Below the pieces are notes generated by a model. The model saw only the letters and a program-made list of their open reading frames with translations, was not told the origin of the DNA and did no database searches. Of a DNA stretch of 64,000 nt, positions 33,001-44,597 are shown piece after piece; within the stretch, counting starts at the first letter, position 1; the number at the start of each line of letters is the position of its first letter. Both the position numbers and the translations under genes were made by a program. Source of the stretch: Globodera rostochiensis (lineage: Eukaryota; Nematoda; Chromadorea; Rhabditida; Heteroderidae). The DNA lies in contig JAEVLN010000008.1 in assembly GCA_018350325.1 (NCBI GenBank), positions 248,001 to 312,000 of the forward strand. Direction: 5' to 3'.

Positions 33001-34156
33001 TTCAGACTTTTTTGGGGTCGGAATTCCGATTTCCGAAAAATTTTAAGGCCTCGGAATTCCGATTTCCGAAAAATTTTAAGGCCTCGGAATTCCGATTTCC
33101 GAAAAATTTTAAGGCCTCGGAATTCCGATTTCCGAAATTTTTTGAGGTCGTCGGCTCCCATCCCTGTTACATAGCATATACACCAGGGATGTAACCGGAT
33201 TCCGGACATTTTTGGGGCCGGCATGCCGGTTTCCGGATTTTTTGACGAAAAAATCCGGAATTAAATCAATCCACATATAGGGGGGGGGGGGGGGGTCAGC
33301 GGTGCCTATAGTTGCCAGTTGCCGCGCCGAGAAAATTTTTGATTTCAATGGAATTTGTTAAGAAAATACAACCCAAAAAACTTTCCAGCAAGGTACATAC
33401 TTTTTGTTGATGGCGCACACGAAGAGAATGCAGCAGGTTTTAAATTTATAAAAAAAGAGAAGCCAAATGTAAAATTTAAAAAAAAGATCTTCACAAAGTC
33501 GGGAGTTGTGGAGCGATTTTTTGGCGCCCCAGGGGAAGCACAAATGGTCACAGCCATTCGCAACGTTCTCACAAAGAGTTGGAGCATTGGGCAAGGCGAC
33601 GAAGAAGCCGATGAAATTTTACGGGTCAATTTTTCTTTAGAAATATTTCAACTTTATGAAAATTGAATTCAGAAGGTAAAAATGAACTCCGAGCGGTATG
33701 TAATGAAATGGAATGAATGTGGGGCAGGCAGGAGGGGGCCGGACATTTTCTTTGGCGCTGACATTCTCAGAAAACTGGACAATATGACAAGCGCCGAGCG
33801 CAACAATTTCATAATAATGGAAAAATTGCGTCCAACCGTTGTCAATGTAAGAAGACAGCAATAAAACCAAAAATTTGTAATTTATTATACATATTAGAAT
33901 GCCTAAAATCAACAAATATTTGAATTTATTTTTTAATTTTTCAGAATCATTTTGTTCGACCTGATACGAAGCCCCTTCTGAATGTCGAAGTGACTCCGGA
34001 ATTGGGCGTCTTCGGCTGTCTGTTGGGCAACATGGTCGACGGTACGGTGCTGCAACACTTCGGAAATGCGAGTCAGATGAAGACCAAGCTGGCCAGCGAA
34101 GACGAAGGCGGCATTTGGAATGGCAAAAGTGTTTATGACTCGCCATATCTGGTCTA
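30045..34156 (+). CDS. Secreted glutathione-synthetase-like protein (GS-like effector candidate)
   Basis: Starts with a signal peptide, MKAFIFLLPIFFALCFA, absent from housekeeping glutathione synthetase. Exons: 30045-30162, 30207-30261, 30358-30385, 30492-~30653, ~30847-30929, 31137-31304, 31368-31427, 31484-31644, 31742-31900, 32092-32230, 33389-33436, 33487-33624, 33673-33846 and 33945-34156. The junction between exons 4 and 5 is uncertain. Eukaryotic GS landmarks are present in order: DWALTNGLIM, VPFSLFPSPFPRELF, QVEVNTGPIGGFGTSSR (substrate loop), KRMQQIFTKSG, NFIIMEKLRP and the C-terminal PELGVFGCLLG. The ATP-grasp glycine-rich loop, KPQREGGGNN in human GS, is replaced by KWNECGAGRRG, so normal catalysis is doubtful. 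This combination matches the GS-like effectors of cyst nematodes. The 10th intron contains a MITE. Confidence 0.85.
32257..33166. mobile_element. hAT-type MITE with 8-bp target-site duplication
   Basis: The element starts CAGGGATGG and ends with its reverse complement CCATCCCTG. It is flanked on both sides by ttacatag (32249-32256 and 33167-33174), an 8-bp target-site duplication as made by hAT transposases. The 910-bp interior has no coding capacity; it consists largely of ttccgatttccga words in both orientations, including four tandem 33-bp units (about 33020-33145) containing aaggcctcggaattccg. It sits in an intron of the GS-like gene. Another solo CAGGGATG end lies at 33184. Confidence 0.85.
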
Positions 34157-34494
34157 GAGGGTTTCTGAAATGGAAATTCCAGTCCTCAGTCCCGCTTCAA
34201 CTCTATTCGATGCTCGGGAATTTATACTCTAAAAATTCCTAATATGCATCAAAAGACCGAAAAATGTATTAAAAAATCCGATAAATGGAGCCAATTTTAT
34301 GCAAATTCTGAAATTGAAGATTTGAGAAAACATTCCCCAAATGATCGATTTCGGATGTTTAAACCGCTCGTTTAATCTTGTTATCCGAATCCTGGATTAA
34401 ACAGATTTAATCGTTATTTATGTTGTGGTTAGAGTAAGATCAAATTCTGATGCTTTGTCTTAGCATTCCGTCGTAGCCTATCGGTGCCGTGCCG

Positions 34495-35106
34495 TCATTT
34501 CTTCTTTTGCGCCGTGACACGCAAAATGCCCTGCAGCGTCAGATGGGAACGAATTGTGCCGGTGTCCACGTCCTCCGGCAGTTTGTAGCTGCGTTTGATC
34601 TCGCGACTCACCGACCCGTGCTCATCCGAACGTTCCTCGTGGTGGCAGTACACAAAAAGATGGTCGCCAGCCAAACTGATCTGAACAACAACGGCACAAT
34701 TGATCAGTAGGACAGTGAACCGCCAATTTTAAACTTTCGAAATTCCCCCTCAATTTTTGACTAAAACTGCACGATCCAACAGCGACGTTTTGCCTTCGGC
34801 ACTTCTTCTTCGCCTTCCCCCCCCCCAAGGCAAAAAGGAGTCAATAAATCCCTCCCTTTGGGGCAAAAGCATTGCCTCAATTTCATCGGGACGGAAAAAA
34901 GCGGCGTCCAAGCCAACCTCCCAGCGCTCGGGACCGTTGTGGACACGGACAACGCCGTCTTTGTGCTGCGAACATCAAAATTTATCAATTTAATTTGCTT
35001 TGCGCAAAGCAAAATGATTGGGTTATTAACTAATTAATTAATTAACCTGCAGAGGCCAATCCCATAGGTCAGCGGACCAGTCGTGCGAAAGGCCAATTAC
35101 GTCCAT
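34495..35106 (-). CDS. Small heat shock protein, HSP-12.2-like, short form (copy 3)
   Basis: Exons on the minus strand: 35106-35047, 34965-34876 and 34680-34495. The N-terminus MDVIGLSHDWSADLWDWPLQ and the core HKDGVVRVHNGPERWEVGLD, FFRPDEIE, GDHLFVYCHHEERSDEHG and RSYKLPEDVDTGTIRSHL agree with HSP-12.2. It ends ILRVTAQKKK and stop, about 112 residues, with none of the extra tail of the other two copies, so this is probably the ancestral form. The second intron has a GC donor at the same position as in the paralogues. Confidence 0.9.
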
Positions 35107-35109
35107 TAA

Positions 35110-35900
35110 TTATGTGGGGATCTTTTGTAATTTAGGAATGATTTAAAATTAAAATCCAGACGTTGCTGAAGGCATAAAATTAATTTTGTCAAAGAATCAG
35201 CGGGGGGGGGGGGGGGGGGGTCGGATCGGACGCTTTCGCGTTGCATTACTAAAAACAAATGGGGCCATTTGCCGTTGGCACCACTGATCAGCGAAATATC
35301 CCCCCCCCCCCCCCCCCCCCAATGATCGCTGATCGGGCGGCCGACCAAAATTGTTTTTCATTGTAACGAAAAATGAAAAACAAAAATTAATGCTAACGAA
35401 AAATGTGCACACATTTTATTTGTGTTGTTTGCCCGGCTTAGGCTTATAAACAATTTCTTCATTGAAATTACTTACATTTTGTACATTTACTAATTTTCGG
35501 TTGAAAACAATGAATGAAAGCGAAACGGCGGGGGGGGGGGGGGCGAAGGCGGAAGGATCGCATTTCAACATCACATAAAATCGCGCGCTATTTTTGAAAT
35601 GCTAAAAATCTGCTGCCGTGTCACCAACAAATTTGATAAATTTGTGTTAAATTTTTGTTGTTAAAAACTTTATTTATTTATTTATGTCTGACTGTGTATA
35701 AATCTTTCAAAAACATTTTGGAGGACAGAATGTTCAAAAATGGTAAAACATTAAAATGATTAGCCAGCCGACCGCGGTTCCCACAGTATCAGGGAACGAG
35801 TTGATATTTTCCCGTACATAAATAATTAATTTCCATTATTATATTTTAAAAAACTTATTAGGAATTATTTTTCACGATGAATTATATAACTGTTTTTTGA
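35110..35900. other. Spacer with very long G and C homopolymers
   Basis: Noncoding. Holds G19 at 35202-35220, C21 at 35300-35320 and G14 at 35530-35543. The first two face each other as an inverted pair about 80 bases apart, with further complementary sequence (actgatcagcg / cgctgatc) next to them. Confidence 0.6.
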
Positions 35901-35904
35901 TTGA

Positions 35905-37855
35905 TCAGTCCGTTCTTCGTCTTCCATCGGCGTACATTCCTTCACGCTCGTCCCAAAATGCTTTTGTGAGGTCGTCGTCGATGCAATGCTGCGGAAGTTG
36001 GGCGATCACCGCCGGAACATTGCGCCATTGTCTTTTCGAGGTGGGCACGCCGTTCACAGCGCCATTTGAGGGCACCTCAAAAAATTTGACAAATTGAGAC
36101 CGACGGACGGACGCAGGATCGGCTGGTCTTCCACAATCCTGCACTTTAAGCGATTGCGGATCCGGATTAATCCAGCAGGCCCCCGTAATTATAGAAAATT
36201 CCCCCTCCCCAGACAAAAAACCGCCAAATTATGTAGTTATTGACCAATTTAAGGACACAAGTTCGTCAAAAAACATAAATTTCTCGACACCGCCGAGCCG
36301 CCCCAGGGCTAAATTCTTAACAGAAAAAAGACGAATTTACAAAATCGGTAGCGGCGGCGCCGACATTTCTTTTTGCTCTTCGGCCGATCCAAGGCCGTAT
36401 TTAGAAAAAAATTTAAAGGGTATGGAGAGGTATGAATTCTTTATCAATTTGTCAAAAAATTTGAACCCAAAATTTAAAAAACAAGATTTTTAAGAGTGAG
36501 GGGTTTGGCGGTGCCGATAAATAGGGACCTAGCCAAAAAAAAATTTCGGGGGGTGGGGGCCTGGTTTAAGCTGGCGGATAAGCCCAGGAAAGAAATATTT
36601 ATTGCTTCATCTCCCACCTCAAACAAATATTTGTTCAGCAACGGTTCATGTCCATTTGGCACATTCGTTTTTTGAAATTTGCTACCGCCGCTTTTCGCCA
36701 AATTCGAACGGCAAAATTCGGCCCGGAGAATTTCTAAAATTAATTTTATCGTTAAAATTCGTTTAAGTAAGGGGAATTTAACGATTCATTTTTACCATGC
36801 ACATCAAAATAAAATACCCACGGGTATTGTATTCCATTTTTAGAACAAAATTGCGTCTCCTTGATTCGTGTCAATGTTCCTATTACACTCACACACCTTC
36901 CACTGCATTCGTCTCTGTCCTGAGCTGCTCGAACTTCCGTTCAATCGTTTGTTCACATTGCTGTCGCACGACCGCCGTTTCATTCTCGCGCAAATTGCGC
37001 TCCTCAGCGATTTGTTCGGCCTCGCGACAGCGTTCAACCGCGTGGAGACGGAGGGCTCGAGCGGTGTCCAATTTCTATCGGAAATTTTGAATTAACGCAA
37101 AAATCCGAATTTGAAGAAAGTGGTGCGGCCGAAAAAACTAAAATTAACAAATCCAAAAAGAGAGAAAGTAAAACAATTTCCGCTTTTTAATGAGCAATTT
37201 GCCACCATTTCAGAGGGTAGGGACTCTCTTTTCTCACCCCGGCCAGCCACTGAAAACGAACCTTTTTCTTCTCGTTGAATTCGTTGTCCAACGCCAATTT
37301 TAGTCTCAACAAATGCGGACAGGTCCGTCTTCTGATTGCATCGCGTCGTTTTTCAATCTAAAAATTGGAACAAAAAATGAAAAGTAATGTAAAACAAAAC
37401 GACCTCAGAGTGAATCAAAATTTCTTAAGGCAACAGTTCCCACAACATGACACGTTTGGCTACTGAAATGTGCCCGAAAAACATTCGAAATCTGGAACCG
37501 GGATTTCCGTTAGTCCGGTAACTCCGAGAAATGATGCTTAAACTCCGTTAGTCCGGTAACTCCGAGAAATGATGCTTAAACTCCGTTAGTCCGGTAACTC
37601 CGAGAAATGATGCTTAAACTCCGGTCTTGGCCTCTTTTAGCCGTTTTGTTCATTCCATGCAAATGCAAAAACCTGCGCTTTCCGTGCCTGGAAGAGTTTG
37701 CTCATTTTAAGCTCATTAAATTTGCGCTCAGCAAAAAGCATTTTGGCGGCGTATTTCTCGCGACGATGCTCAAATTTTGAAGGTTCTGCGCCGTCGGCGT
37801 TTGCTGTTGAAGTTGAAGGCAATTGGGGACGAAGGAAATGGCGCTGATCCATCAT
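35905..37855 (-). CDS. Sds3/BRMS1-like chromatin corepressor subunit
   Basis: Probable component of the Sin3-HDAC complex in the nucleus. Exons on the minus strand: 37855-37673, 37357-37262, 37074-36897 and 36143-35905. The first three are continuous coiled coil, with RREKYAAKMLFAERKFNELK, RRRTCPHLLRLKLALDNEFNEKK and LDTARALRLHAVERCREAEQ, the arrangement typical of Sds3. The C-terminal exon has NVPAVIAQLPQHCIDDDLTK, corresponding to the conserved short C-terminal motif of SUDS3/BRMS1. Length about 230 residues. Assignment rests on pattern similarity; a generic coiled-coil protein cannot be excluded. The last intron (36144-36896) was chosen so that the phases agree. Confidence 0.6.
37507..37620. 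repeat. Three exact 38-bp tandem repeats
   Basis: Three copies of a unit starting ccgttagtccggtaactccg and ending gatgcttaaact, essentially identical. It lies in the first intron of the Sds3-like gene and is probably length-polymorphic. Confidence 0.9.
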
Positions 37856-37859
37856 AAAA

Positions 37860-38600
37860 AGATTATGCGAAGGTCCAATTTTAACGTTAATATGGAAAAA
37901 AAGAATGAAGAATGTTAAGCAATAATTTTTTAAGTTTCAAAAAGGAAAAGGACGTAAAAACATCCTGAAAAATGCTATTATTATGCTTAGGAATGGGATC
38001 GATATGCTCTAAAATGGCCAAAATATGCCAAAAATGTCGAAACATGCAACAAAAATGGCAACTTTAGTGCTCTAATTTGCTGATAATTATTTTCTTCTTT
38101 TAAAGTCTAATTAAGTAGAGAATGACTTGTTTTTCTGTCTGTTTGTTTACGCCGTTGAATTTGGCGAAGACGTTGTGCCAAGAGAAAAGTTGAAGACGGT
38201 TAGACGAGAGATTTAAAGAAATAGTGTGGAAGTGAAGATACTTTTGTCAGAGTTTGGTTAGTGTGTGGGTTCAATTCCTGACTATGAAATTAATCTTTTA
38301 ATTAATAAATTAAACCCAAAAATTTCTATTTTTGGTCAAAATTGCTGGAAAACTCAAAAAAGATACGACCTGCCATTTCATATGCGAAAATCACAAAAAT
38401 TTACGGCTTCATTTGCTTGTTTTTAATTAGTTTTAATGAATAAAATTTTAAACCGACAATTGTTTATGAAAATAAAAAAAACAAATAAATTGAATTAAAA
38501 TATTAAAACATTATTTCCATGTGTGGCGCTAACTCAGTTTGATCACTTTCACGCGCAATTCCAGTGCCTCCAACATGCAAAGTTAGGCACTAAAATTGCA
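37860..38600. other. Spacer with no recognised gene
   Basis: AT-rich noncoding DNA between the Sds3-like promoter side and the 3' end of the F-box/LRR gene. Nothing structured was seen. Confidence 0.4.
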
Positions 38601-38605
38601 AAATA

Positions 38606-41521
38606 TTAAAAACAATGAAAAATTTGTGCAAAAACTTTATTATTCCGATAATGCTTTTGTTTTTCCAATTTTTCCCAAATTGGCAACAGAATGGAATTGT
38701 CAATGTTCATGTTTTTGCTCAAATCCAACTGGACCAGCGAGTCCCAATTGAGCACATCAACGGCCTCCACAATGGAATGGCTGAAATTAAAAAGTCTATC
38801 AATTGGAAAACGTGCAATTCAAACCGCGCGATTCCTTCACAACCGGACAGGGACAAACGCTCCAACTTCTGAAGCTTTGAAAATGCCGGGGCATTCGAGA
38901 GAAAATGGTCACTGATGCCGGCACATTTTATCAATTCCAACTAAAAAAATGATTAATTCTAGATTTAATCATCTGAAAATGCCGGGGCATTCGAGAGAAA
39001 TGGTCACTGATGCCGGCACATTTTATCTCTCTAACAATTTTGCAAAACTCTAGATTTAATCATCTTGCTTTTAGAATTTACAATAAGTGAACATTTTTAT
39101 TTTTTCACTTCAAAAAACCATTACATAATTTTTATCTTTCACTTTAATCCTTTTGAAAGAGATGCATTCATTGCACTAAAAAGAGAGGGCGACAGAGAAG
39201 TCGCCGTAAATCGAAATAACCCTTCAACATTTTCGCCTCCCTCTCTCAAAATGCTCCCCATCGATTTGTTGGGGGAGAAGAATAGGGAAAAGGCGCATAT
39301 GAACTGACTTTGTTGGTCTTTTTAGTAGGTATAACTTACTGAAGGTGGAAGTGATGAACGAAGGGTTAAATGACTCCCCGTGAGTTATAAAATCCCGGAC
39401 CGGCCTTCCCGAACCAAGGTTGGCACGGTTTTCTGATCCACCGATCAAAAAACAGATTTGCACTGTTTTCTATTCGAATTTTACCTCTTTTAACGAAATG
39501 CAATTTGCACTAACACACCAAACGGCTTCATCGCTTATTCCCGCACAGTCCTTAAGCCTCAGAATCCTCAAATTTCCGTACATTCCCAACACTTTCAAAT
39601 CAGCATTCTGAAGACACATTCCCTGAAATTTGTACGACTTTTAAAATGTGAACAAATCGATTTGTTTGTTAAGATTGATTGTAATCCTGCTAAAAGTTTT
39701 TACTCAGCAAATCAGCAAAAACGTCGATGTTTTATGTTCCCCCGAGCAAAAAAAATGTAAGGGACCCCTAACAATATTGGCAAAATGGACTACGGTACGG
39801 TAATGGTATAAACTAGAGCCCGGTCGAGACGAGATCTCGTCTCGAGTCTCGCTCGAAGCTCAAGTCCGGGCTCTAGTATACACTACGGTAATGGCATTCA
39901 ACGTTCACATCCCCGTTGCTTAAAAAAACTGGTGTTCGAACATTTTCAATGTCAAGTTGACTCAGAATTTGGCAATTTGACAAAGCACCAAAATTTTCCA
40001 ATTGGCCACAATTGAGCAATGAAAGTTGGCGTAATGTTGGTGAAATTCCCTTTAAAATGACGTCCAAAGCATTGCCATCCAACGAATTGCATTCCTTAAA
40101 ATGTTTTTGGCAATGATAATTGATTTGTAAGCTGTTTTCAATCGCCCAATCAGTCGAAGAATTAATTGATTGGAGAAGAATGATTGAATTTTTCCAAACC
40201 CAACAAATTTACTTTAATGTGCAAATGGCGTAACTCCCCCAGCTCCGATAACGCTTTGAGCGACAAAAAATGGGCCGAATATGGAATATGTCCCAGCCAC
40301 AAAGTGCGCAGTCGTTTCAATGTGGCCAATTTGTTGATTAGAATTTGCAAATCCGTCCCATTTTTAGGCTTGTTCTTTGGCTTATTTACGAGTTTCCCTT
40401 CTGAAATTATTCTTTAGGTCAATTTTTTATTTTAATAATGCAAATAAAATAAAACAAAAGCAAACTTTTAAGTTCTTCAAATTATTAATAATTTAAGAAT
40501 TAATTCACCTTCGGTGTACCGCCTTTTTGTTTGCTTCTGAGGTCGAATAAAGCCCAAAAATGGGCCCGGAACATTAATGGTGGAAGTTGTGGACATTGCA
40601 ATTAGAGGGAGGCATGAATAGGGCATGGGACAAAGGTGCAGCACCAGAAGTTGGGGGTTCTTCTCGAAAAAGTGGACGAGGGTGTCCGCTGTCAGCTGAC
40701 TGCACTCACTCAAATCGAGAAATCTGCAAAAATATTAAAATTGGTAAAATAAAGCACAGACTTACTCCACTGTTCCACTGTCAAGCATGGCCAATGCATC
40801 CAATGATTCGTCAAATTTACGCAAATTCAATCGTTTCAACAGTTTCATTTTAGGCAAGTGGAGACCGACCTATAACAAATGACTAAATCAACTTCATTAA
40901 AATTATATTTTAATTCAATTTATTTGTTTCACACTTTTTCAGCATGTTCAGAATTGTCCCAACTTGTTTCTTCCAAAGAAAATTCAAATAATTGCGGAGC
41001 AACGCGTTCAAGCAGTGGCGAAATGTCCGCTTCCAATCGAACCCATCCCATGTCAAGTGACGTCAGATTAAAGCACTTTCTACGCAAAGAATTATAAAAA
41101 AGCGCTCTTTTCAAGCTGTACAATGAAAGTTGATCTATGATGCGTTGTGGGATTTGTGGCCATCGATGCCCAAGGTCAAGCTCGCGCATGTGAGGGCCGG
41201 CACGCTCAATTACGCCGGAAATTAACTCCTAAAAAACTAAATTTAGGGGTTTTTCGAAAATCTTAATTTTATGCCTGCTGTTGACATCCGTTGTTAGCTG
41301 CTTTCTTCTGCTGGCTAAGGTAATCGCCAATGTTCACACTTTGCATTTTGACGTATGGCGCGTGACTCTTTTGTATAAATAATGAAAATAAATGGATTTG
41401 TTGCAAATATTACCCGCAAAATGCGCTTCCATCGGCTACAAACCGACTCAAGAGAAGTTTTCTGCAAAAATTCAAGTTCAATAAAAACGCAGATGAGCGA
41501 ATCATCGTCCAACACATCCAT
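38606..41521 (-). CDS. F-box / leucine-rich-repeat protein
   Basis: Substrate-recognition subunit of an SCF ubiquitin ligase. The first exon (41521-41414) is an F-box: LDDDSLICVFIELEFLQKTS followed by VCSRWKRIL. Exon 2 (41228-about 40935) begins the repeat domain with MRELDLGHRWPQIPQ and FNLTSLDMGWVRLEADI. Further LRR exons lie near 40.86-40.48, 40.35-40.16, 40.08-39.87, 39.61-39.47, 38.94-38.82 and 38.78-38.61 kb, containing FSKLQKLERLSLSGCEGIA, TLRQLSLLNCGQLENFGALS, LRILRLKDCAGISDEAV and LVQLDLSKNMNID. The cysteine-containing repeat type is that of FBXL proteins. Internal junctions were not all fixed. An intron holds a strong palindrome (39.83-39.88 kb) and a copy of part of an LRR exon (38.97-39.03 kb). 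Confidence 0.78.
38974..39030 (-). pseudogene. Partial duplicate of an LRR exon
   Basis: The stretch tgccggggcattcgagagaa...gatgccggcacattttatc repeats 38882-38932 with one base deleted. The deletion breaks the frame, so it is a noncoding local duplicate next to its parent exon. Confidence 0.7.
39816..39880. repeat. Long palindrome (hairpin)
   Basis: Outer arms ctagagcccgg and ccgggctctag enclose the perfect palindrome gagacgagatctcgtctc plus further gag/ctc words. It can form a stable hairpin inside an intron of the F-box/LRR gene. Confidence 0.7.
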
Positions 41522-41549
41522 TAACGAATAATTCTGAACACATTTCTCC

Positions 41550-42410
41550 CTTACAATTAAACATTAATTTATTTTGGTTTCAATTTTCTATTTAAAACCA
41601 AAAATGTTTAAATATTGCTTTTTCGAACCCCAAAAAACATGTTCGGTTTGGCTTTAAATTTTAAATGAAAGCCAGTAACTCTCCTCCTCTTTAAAAATTG
41701 AAGAAACGCAAAAAGAACACGGACAAAAAAAAGTTGGGAGAGAGTCAAGAAGTGGCGGCGGCGTAAACTGAGCCTACGCAAAAGCTGCAGACGCGGAAAA
41801 TTTGCTGCCAGCCGATCGGAAGGTGACGAGCAGCTGTGCCCCGGGGGGGGGGGGTGAAGGAGCTTGAAGAAAAGTAGGGAAAGAAGGTATTCATTTGCGC
41901 CATTACCTTTCGTCTTGCATTACACTTTTACTCCCCCCACCCCTGGGGGGGACATTTGATGAACATAATGGAAAAGGGGAAGAGGATAAATATAAAGTTG
42001 CCATTAATCCAGTTTAATTCTGATGCTAATTTGTCCAGCGGTGGATCATTTAAGTGCAACTAGTAAAAATAAATTATCGTTTTTATTCAATCACAATTCA
42101 ATAAACATAAAAGTCTCTTTTTTATGCTAATGTTCAAAATGACCATTGTACAGTCATGTTATTGGCACAAGATTGATGTTAGCTGAATACCAAGAAAGGA
42201 ACCCCCACTTTCTTTCATACGCACGATAAAAAATTATGTTTACAATACAAATCTATTTATGTCGGTGCAAAAGTAACAAGACAAAACCCTTTTTTAATGT
42301 CAATTAACCTAATTAATGTTCATAAACTCCAAAAAAAAATTCATGCATTTTGATACTGAAAAAAGTAATTAGTGTCAAGTTTATCAGACATCGCCTTAAT
42401 GGAGCTCCTC
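41550..42410. other. Spacer with no recognised gene
   Basis: Noncoding, with a G12 tract at 41843-41854 and facing C/G-rich tracts around 41.94 kb. Confidence 0.4.
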
Positions 42411-42417
42411 TCTCTCT

Positions 42418-43509
42418 CTAAAGACCCCAAAAATGCCAATTAGGTTTTTTGGGTATTTTCTTCTGTTTGTGCCCCTCGTTGTCCAGTGTGGCAAGGCGCG
42501 CAACAACCGCAGAGAGTTGGACGCTCTTTTCAAATTTCGAAAGCAACTCGCCATTTTCTTCCATTCCATGGGCCAAGTGTGTGGCCAAATCGAGCACTGC
42601 GCAGTTGTACACCAAAAATTTTGGCACGTAATACATATCCGAAACGCCCATAAATTTGGTCAGGGCAAATTCCACCGGGTTCACCACAAATCGACCTGCC
42701 AATTCAATGGCCAATTTTCGGGGAAAGTTTTCATCGTTAAGTTTGTCGAGCAGTTCGAAGACAATTTTTTTGCTTGGACAGTCCGTCCATTTTTCTAAAA
42801 TGTCAAGCTTCAAAATTTGGTTGATTTCTTTCTCAATTTCTGGAATCTCCATTATTCTAAAAAAAATTTGGTTTAACATTTCCAGTTTTAGAGTTATCTT
42901 TCCCTTTTCAAGGTAATTATGAAATACTCAAAAGTGAAAAGTTTATAATTTTGGCGTTACCAACGTTTTTTTGCCTTTCAAATCGGAGAGGCGAATTGGA
43001 GAATTTTTGTGCTCTTCGAGCAGCTTTTGGAGTCCGTCAATTCGTTGGTCGATCATTTCGACGTCATCGAACATTTCGGCAATTTTGTCAACCGCCGTTT
43101 TGGCATATTCCGCATTTGTGCTCAGTGCGCTTTTGGCAATTTCCATTGCCTCCTCTAAGTCCACAAAAGCTTTCGGACTATTTTCACCGTTCAAAAATGT
43201 TTTGAGTTTGTCTTGGACATCCGTTCTAAAATAGGAAATATATACAAAAAAAAGCAAATTGCCATACGTATTAAGAGAAAGTGAATCAAACAAAACTTTA
43301 GTTTAAAATAATTTTAACCTCAAATTGAGCGGCACTAAACTAAATTTTTCCGATTTTTTCATATGAATTTTGCGCTTCTCAATTCGATCCTCAACGCCTT
43401 GGATTGCGCCTTCAATTAGTGCGCGGAAACATTTGAGTTCTTCGCTAATTGCGCAAAATGCGATTCCAAAAAGTAATGAAAGTGTAAAATAAATAAATAA
43501 TTTGTTCAT
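42418..43509 (-). CDS. Secreted helical protein of unknown family (effector candidate)
   Basis: Exons on the minus strand: 43509-43319, 43225-42965 and 42856-42418, phases consistent with GT-AG. The start MNKLFIYFTLSLLFGIAFCA is a clear signal peptide. The mature protein of about 275 residues is predicted helical and Lys/Glu-rich: CFRALIEGAIQGVEDRIEKR, AFVDLEEAMEIAKSALSTNA and MFDDVEMIDQRIDGLQKLLE, then a more ordered C-terminal part with LAIELAGRFVVNPVEFALTK and VYNCAVLDLATHLAHGMEEN. I recognise no domain. It is the first of five adjacent genes for secreted proteins. Confidence 0.7.
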
Positions 43510-43599
43510 TTTGAATAATTTTCTTATAAAAATGACAGATAAATTGATTGAATTTTTTATTAAAATAATTTCCAGCTTTTTTTCAATTTTCAATATGAG

Positions 43600-44590
43600 T
43601 GAATATTAATTTTGATTTATTACCCGCAAATTTTTATATCAAATAAAATTAAATCAATTGATAGATTTACTCTGAAGCATACACACATACATAAATGATT
43701 TCATGTGTAATTTTACATAATTATTTATTCATCATCAAGGACAAATGTCGATGACTTATGTCACTTACAGATGTGAAAATTTGTGTCTATCGCAATAAAT
43801 CAAAATAAAATAAATTTAAAGTTACAATAAGTTGGTGGATAAGTGCGTGTGAAGTAGAGACCGGCCAGAAGGGTCGGTCGGTACTTTTCGGTAAAGTACC
43901 GAAAAAGTACCGATACCGAAAAGTACCGAAAAAATTGTCGGTACTTTTTCGGTTTTCGGTACCAAAATTTTTTATATTAACTTTTCAACAAAAAATCGTT
44001 TATTTTGGAAATCTTGGCTTTATTAATATTTATAATTGAGTATTGGGAGATTGCGGTTCAAGAAAATTTGCATTTCGACCTGTTCCTGTTTTGTGGCAAG
44101 AAGGCTTAGGCCCCGAGACCGAGATCGAGACCCAAAAAACCCGAGAAATTTCCCACAAGTTTTAGGAGTTATTTTTTGGTTTAATTGCATTTTCTTAAGC
44201 AATTTTTTCAGAAGGAGTATCAAGGTATTTTCGGTCGGTACTTTTCGGGAAAGTACCGATGCCTGAGTACCGAAAAGCCTCGGTACTTTCCCGTACCGTC
44301 CGATCTCCATTGTGAACTAGTTTGGGAAAGTGCTTTGACGACTGACTCAAATATGTGCCTTGGAAGGGTGTTCCATAAATTTATATTGCGGTTTTACAAA
44401 TTAGTTTTGGGTTTTTGAGGTTTTATGTGTTGTCACAATCTGAAAGGGATGCATCTCTGATTTTGTTGAGAAGGAATTTAAGTGAAGGATAAGACTGCAC
44501 AATTATGAACTGCAATTTCATAAATTTCCAACAACAGACTGCAATAGAAACCCTCCTTTAATTCGAACTTCTCATTAATTCTTCCTTCAT
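43600..44590. repeat. Spacer with GTACCGAAAAGTACC fold-back element (43.85-44.31 kb)
   Basis: Both ends of the 450-bp segment are made of GGTACTTTTCGG and CCGAAAAGTACC words in alternating orientation (43.87-43.97 and 44.22-44.31 kb), with a different sequence between. It resembles a non-autonomous fold-back DNA element; no target-site duplication was identified. Confidence 0.5.
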
Positions 44591-44597
44591 CAGTCCA

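Noticed and set aside
32889..33348. Open frames with repeated KFRKSEFRGLKIF-like units
   Set aside because: They translate the 33-bp repeat inside the MITE and carry no independent gene.
36797..37095. Plus-strand open frames overlapping the Sds3-like coiled coil
   Set aside because: Antisense shadows of the minus-strand exon, which has the family pattern and splice sites.
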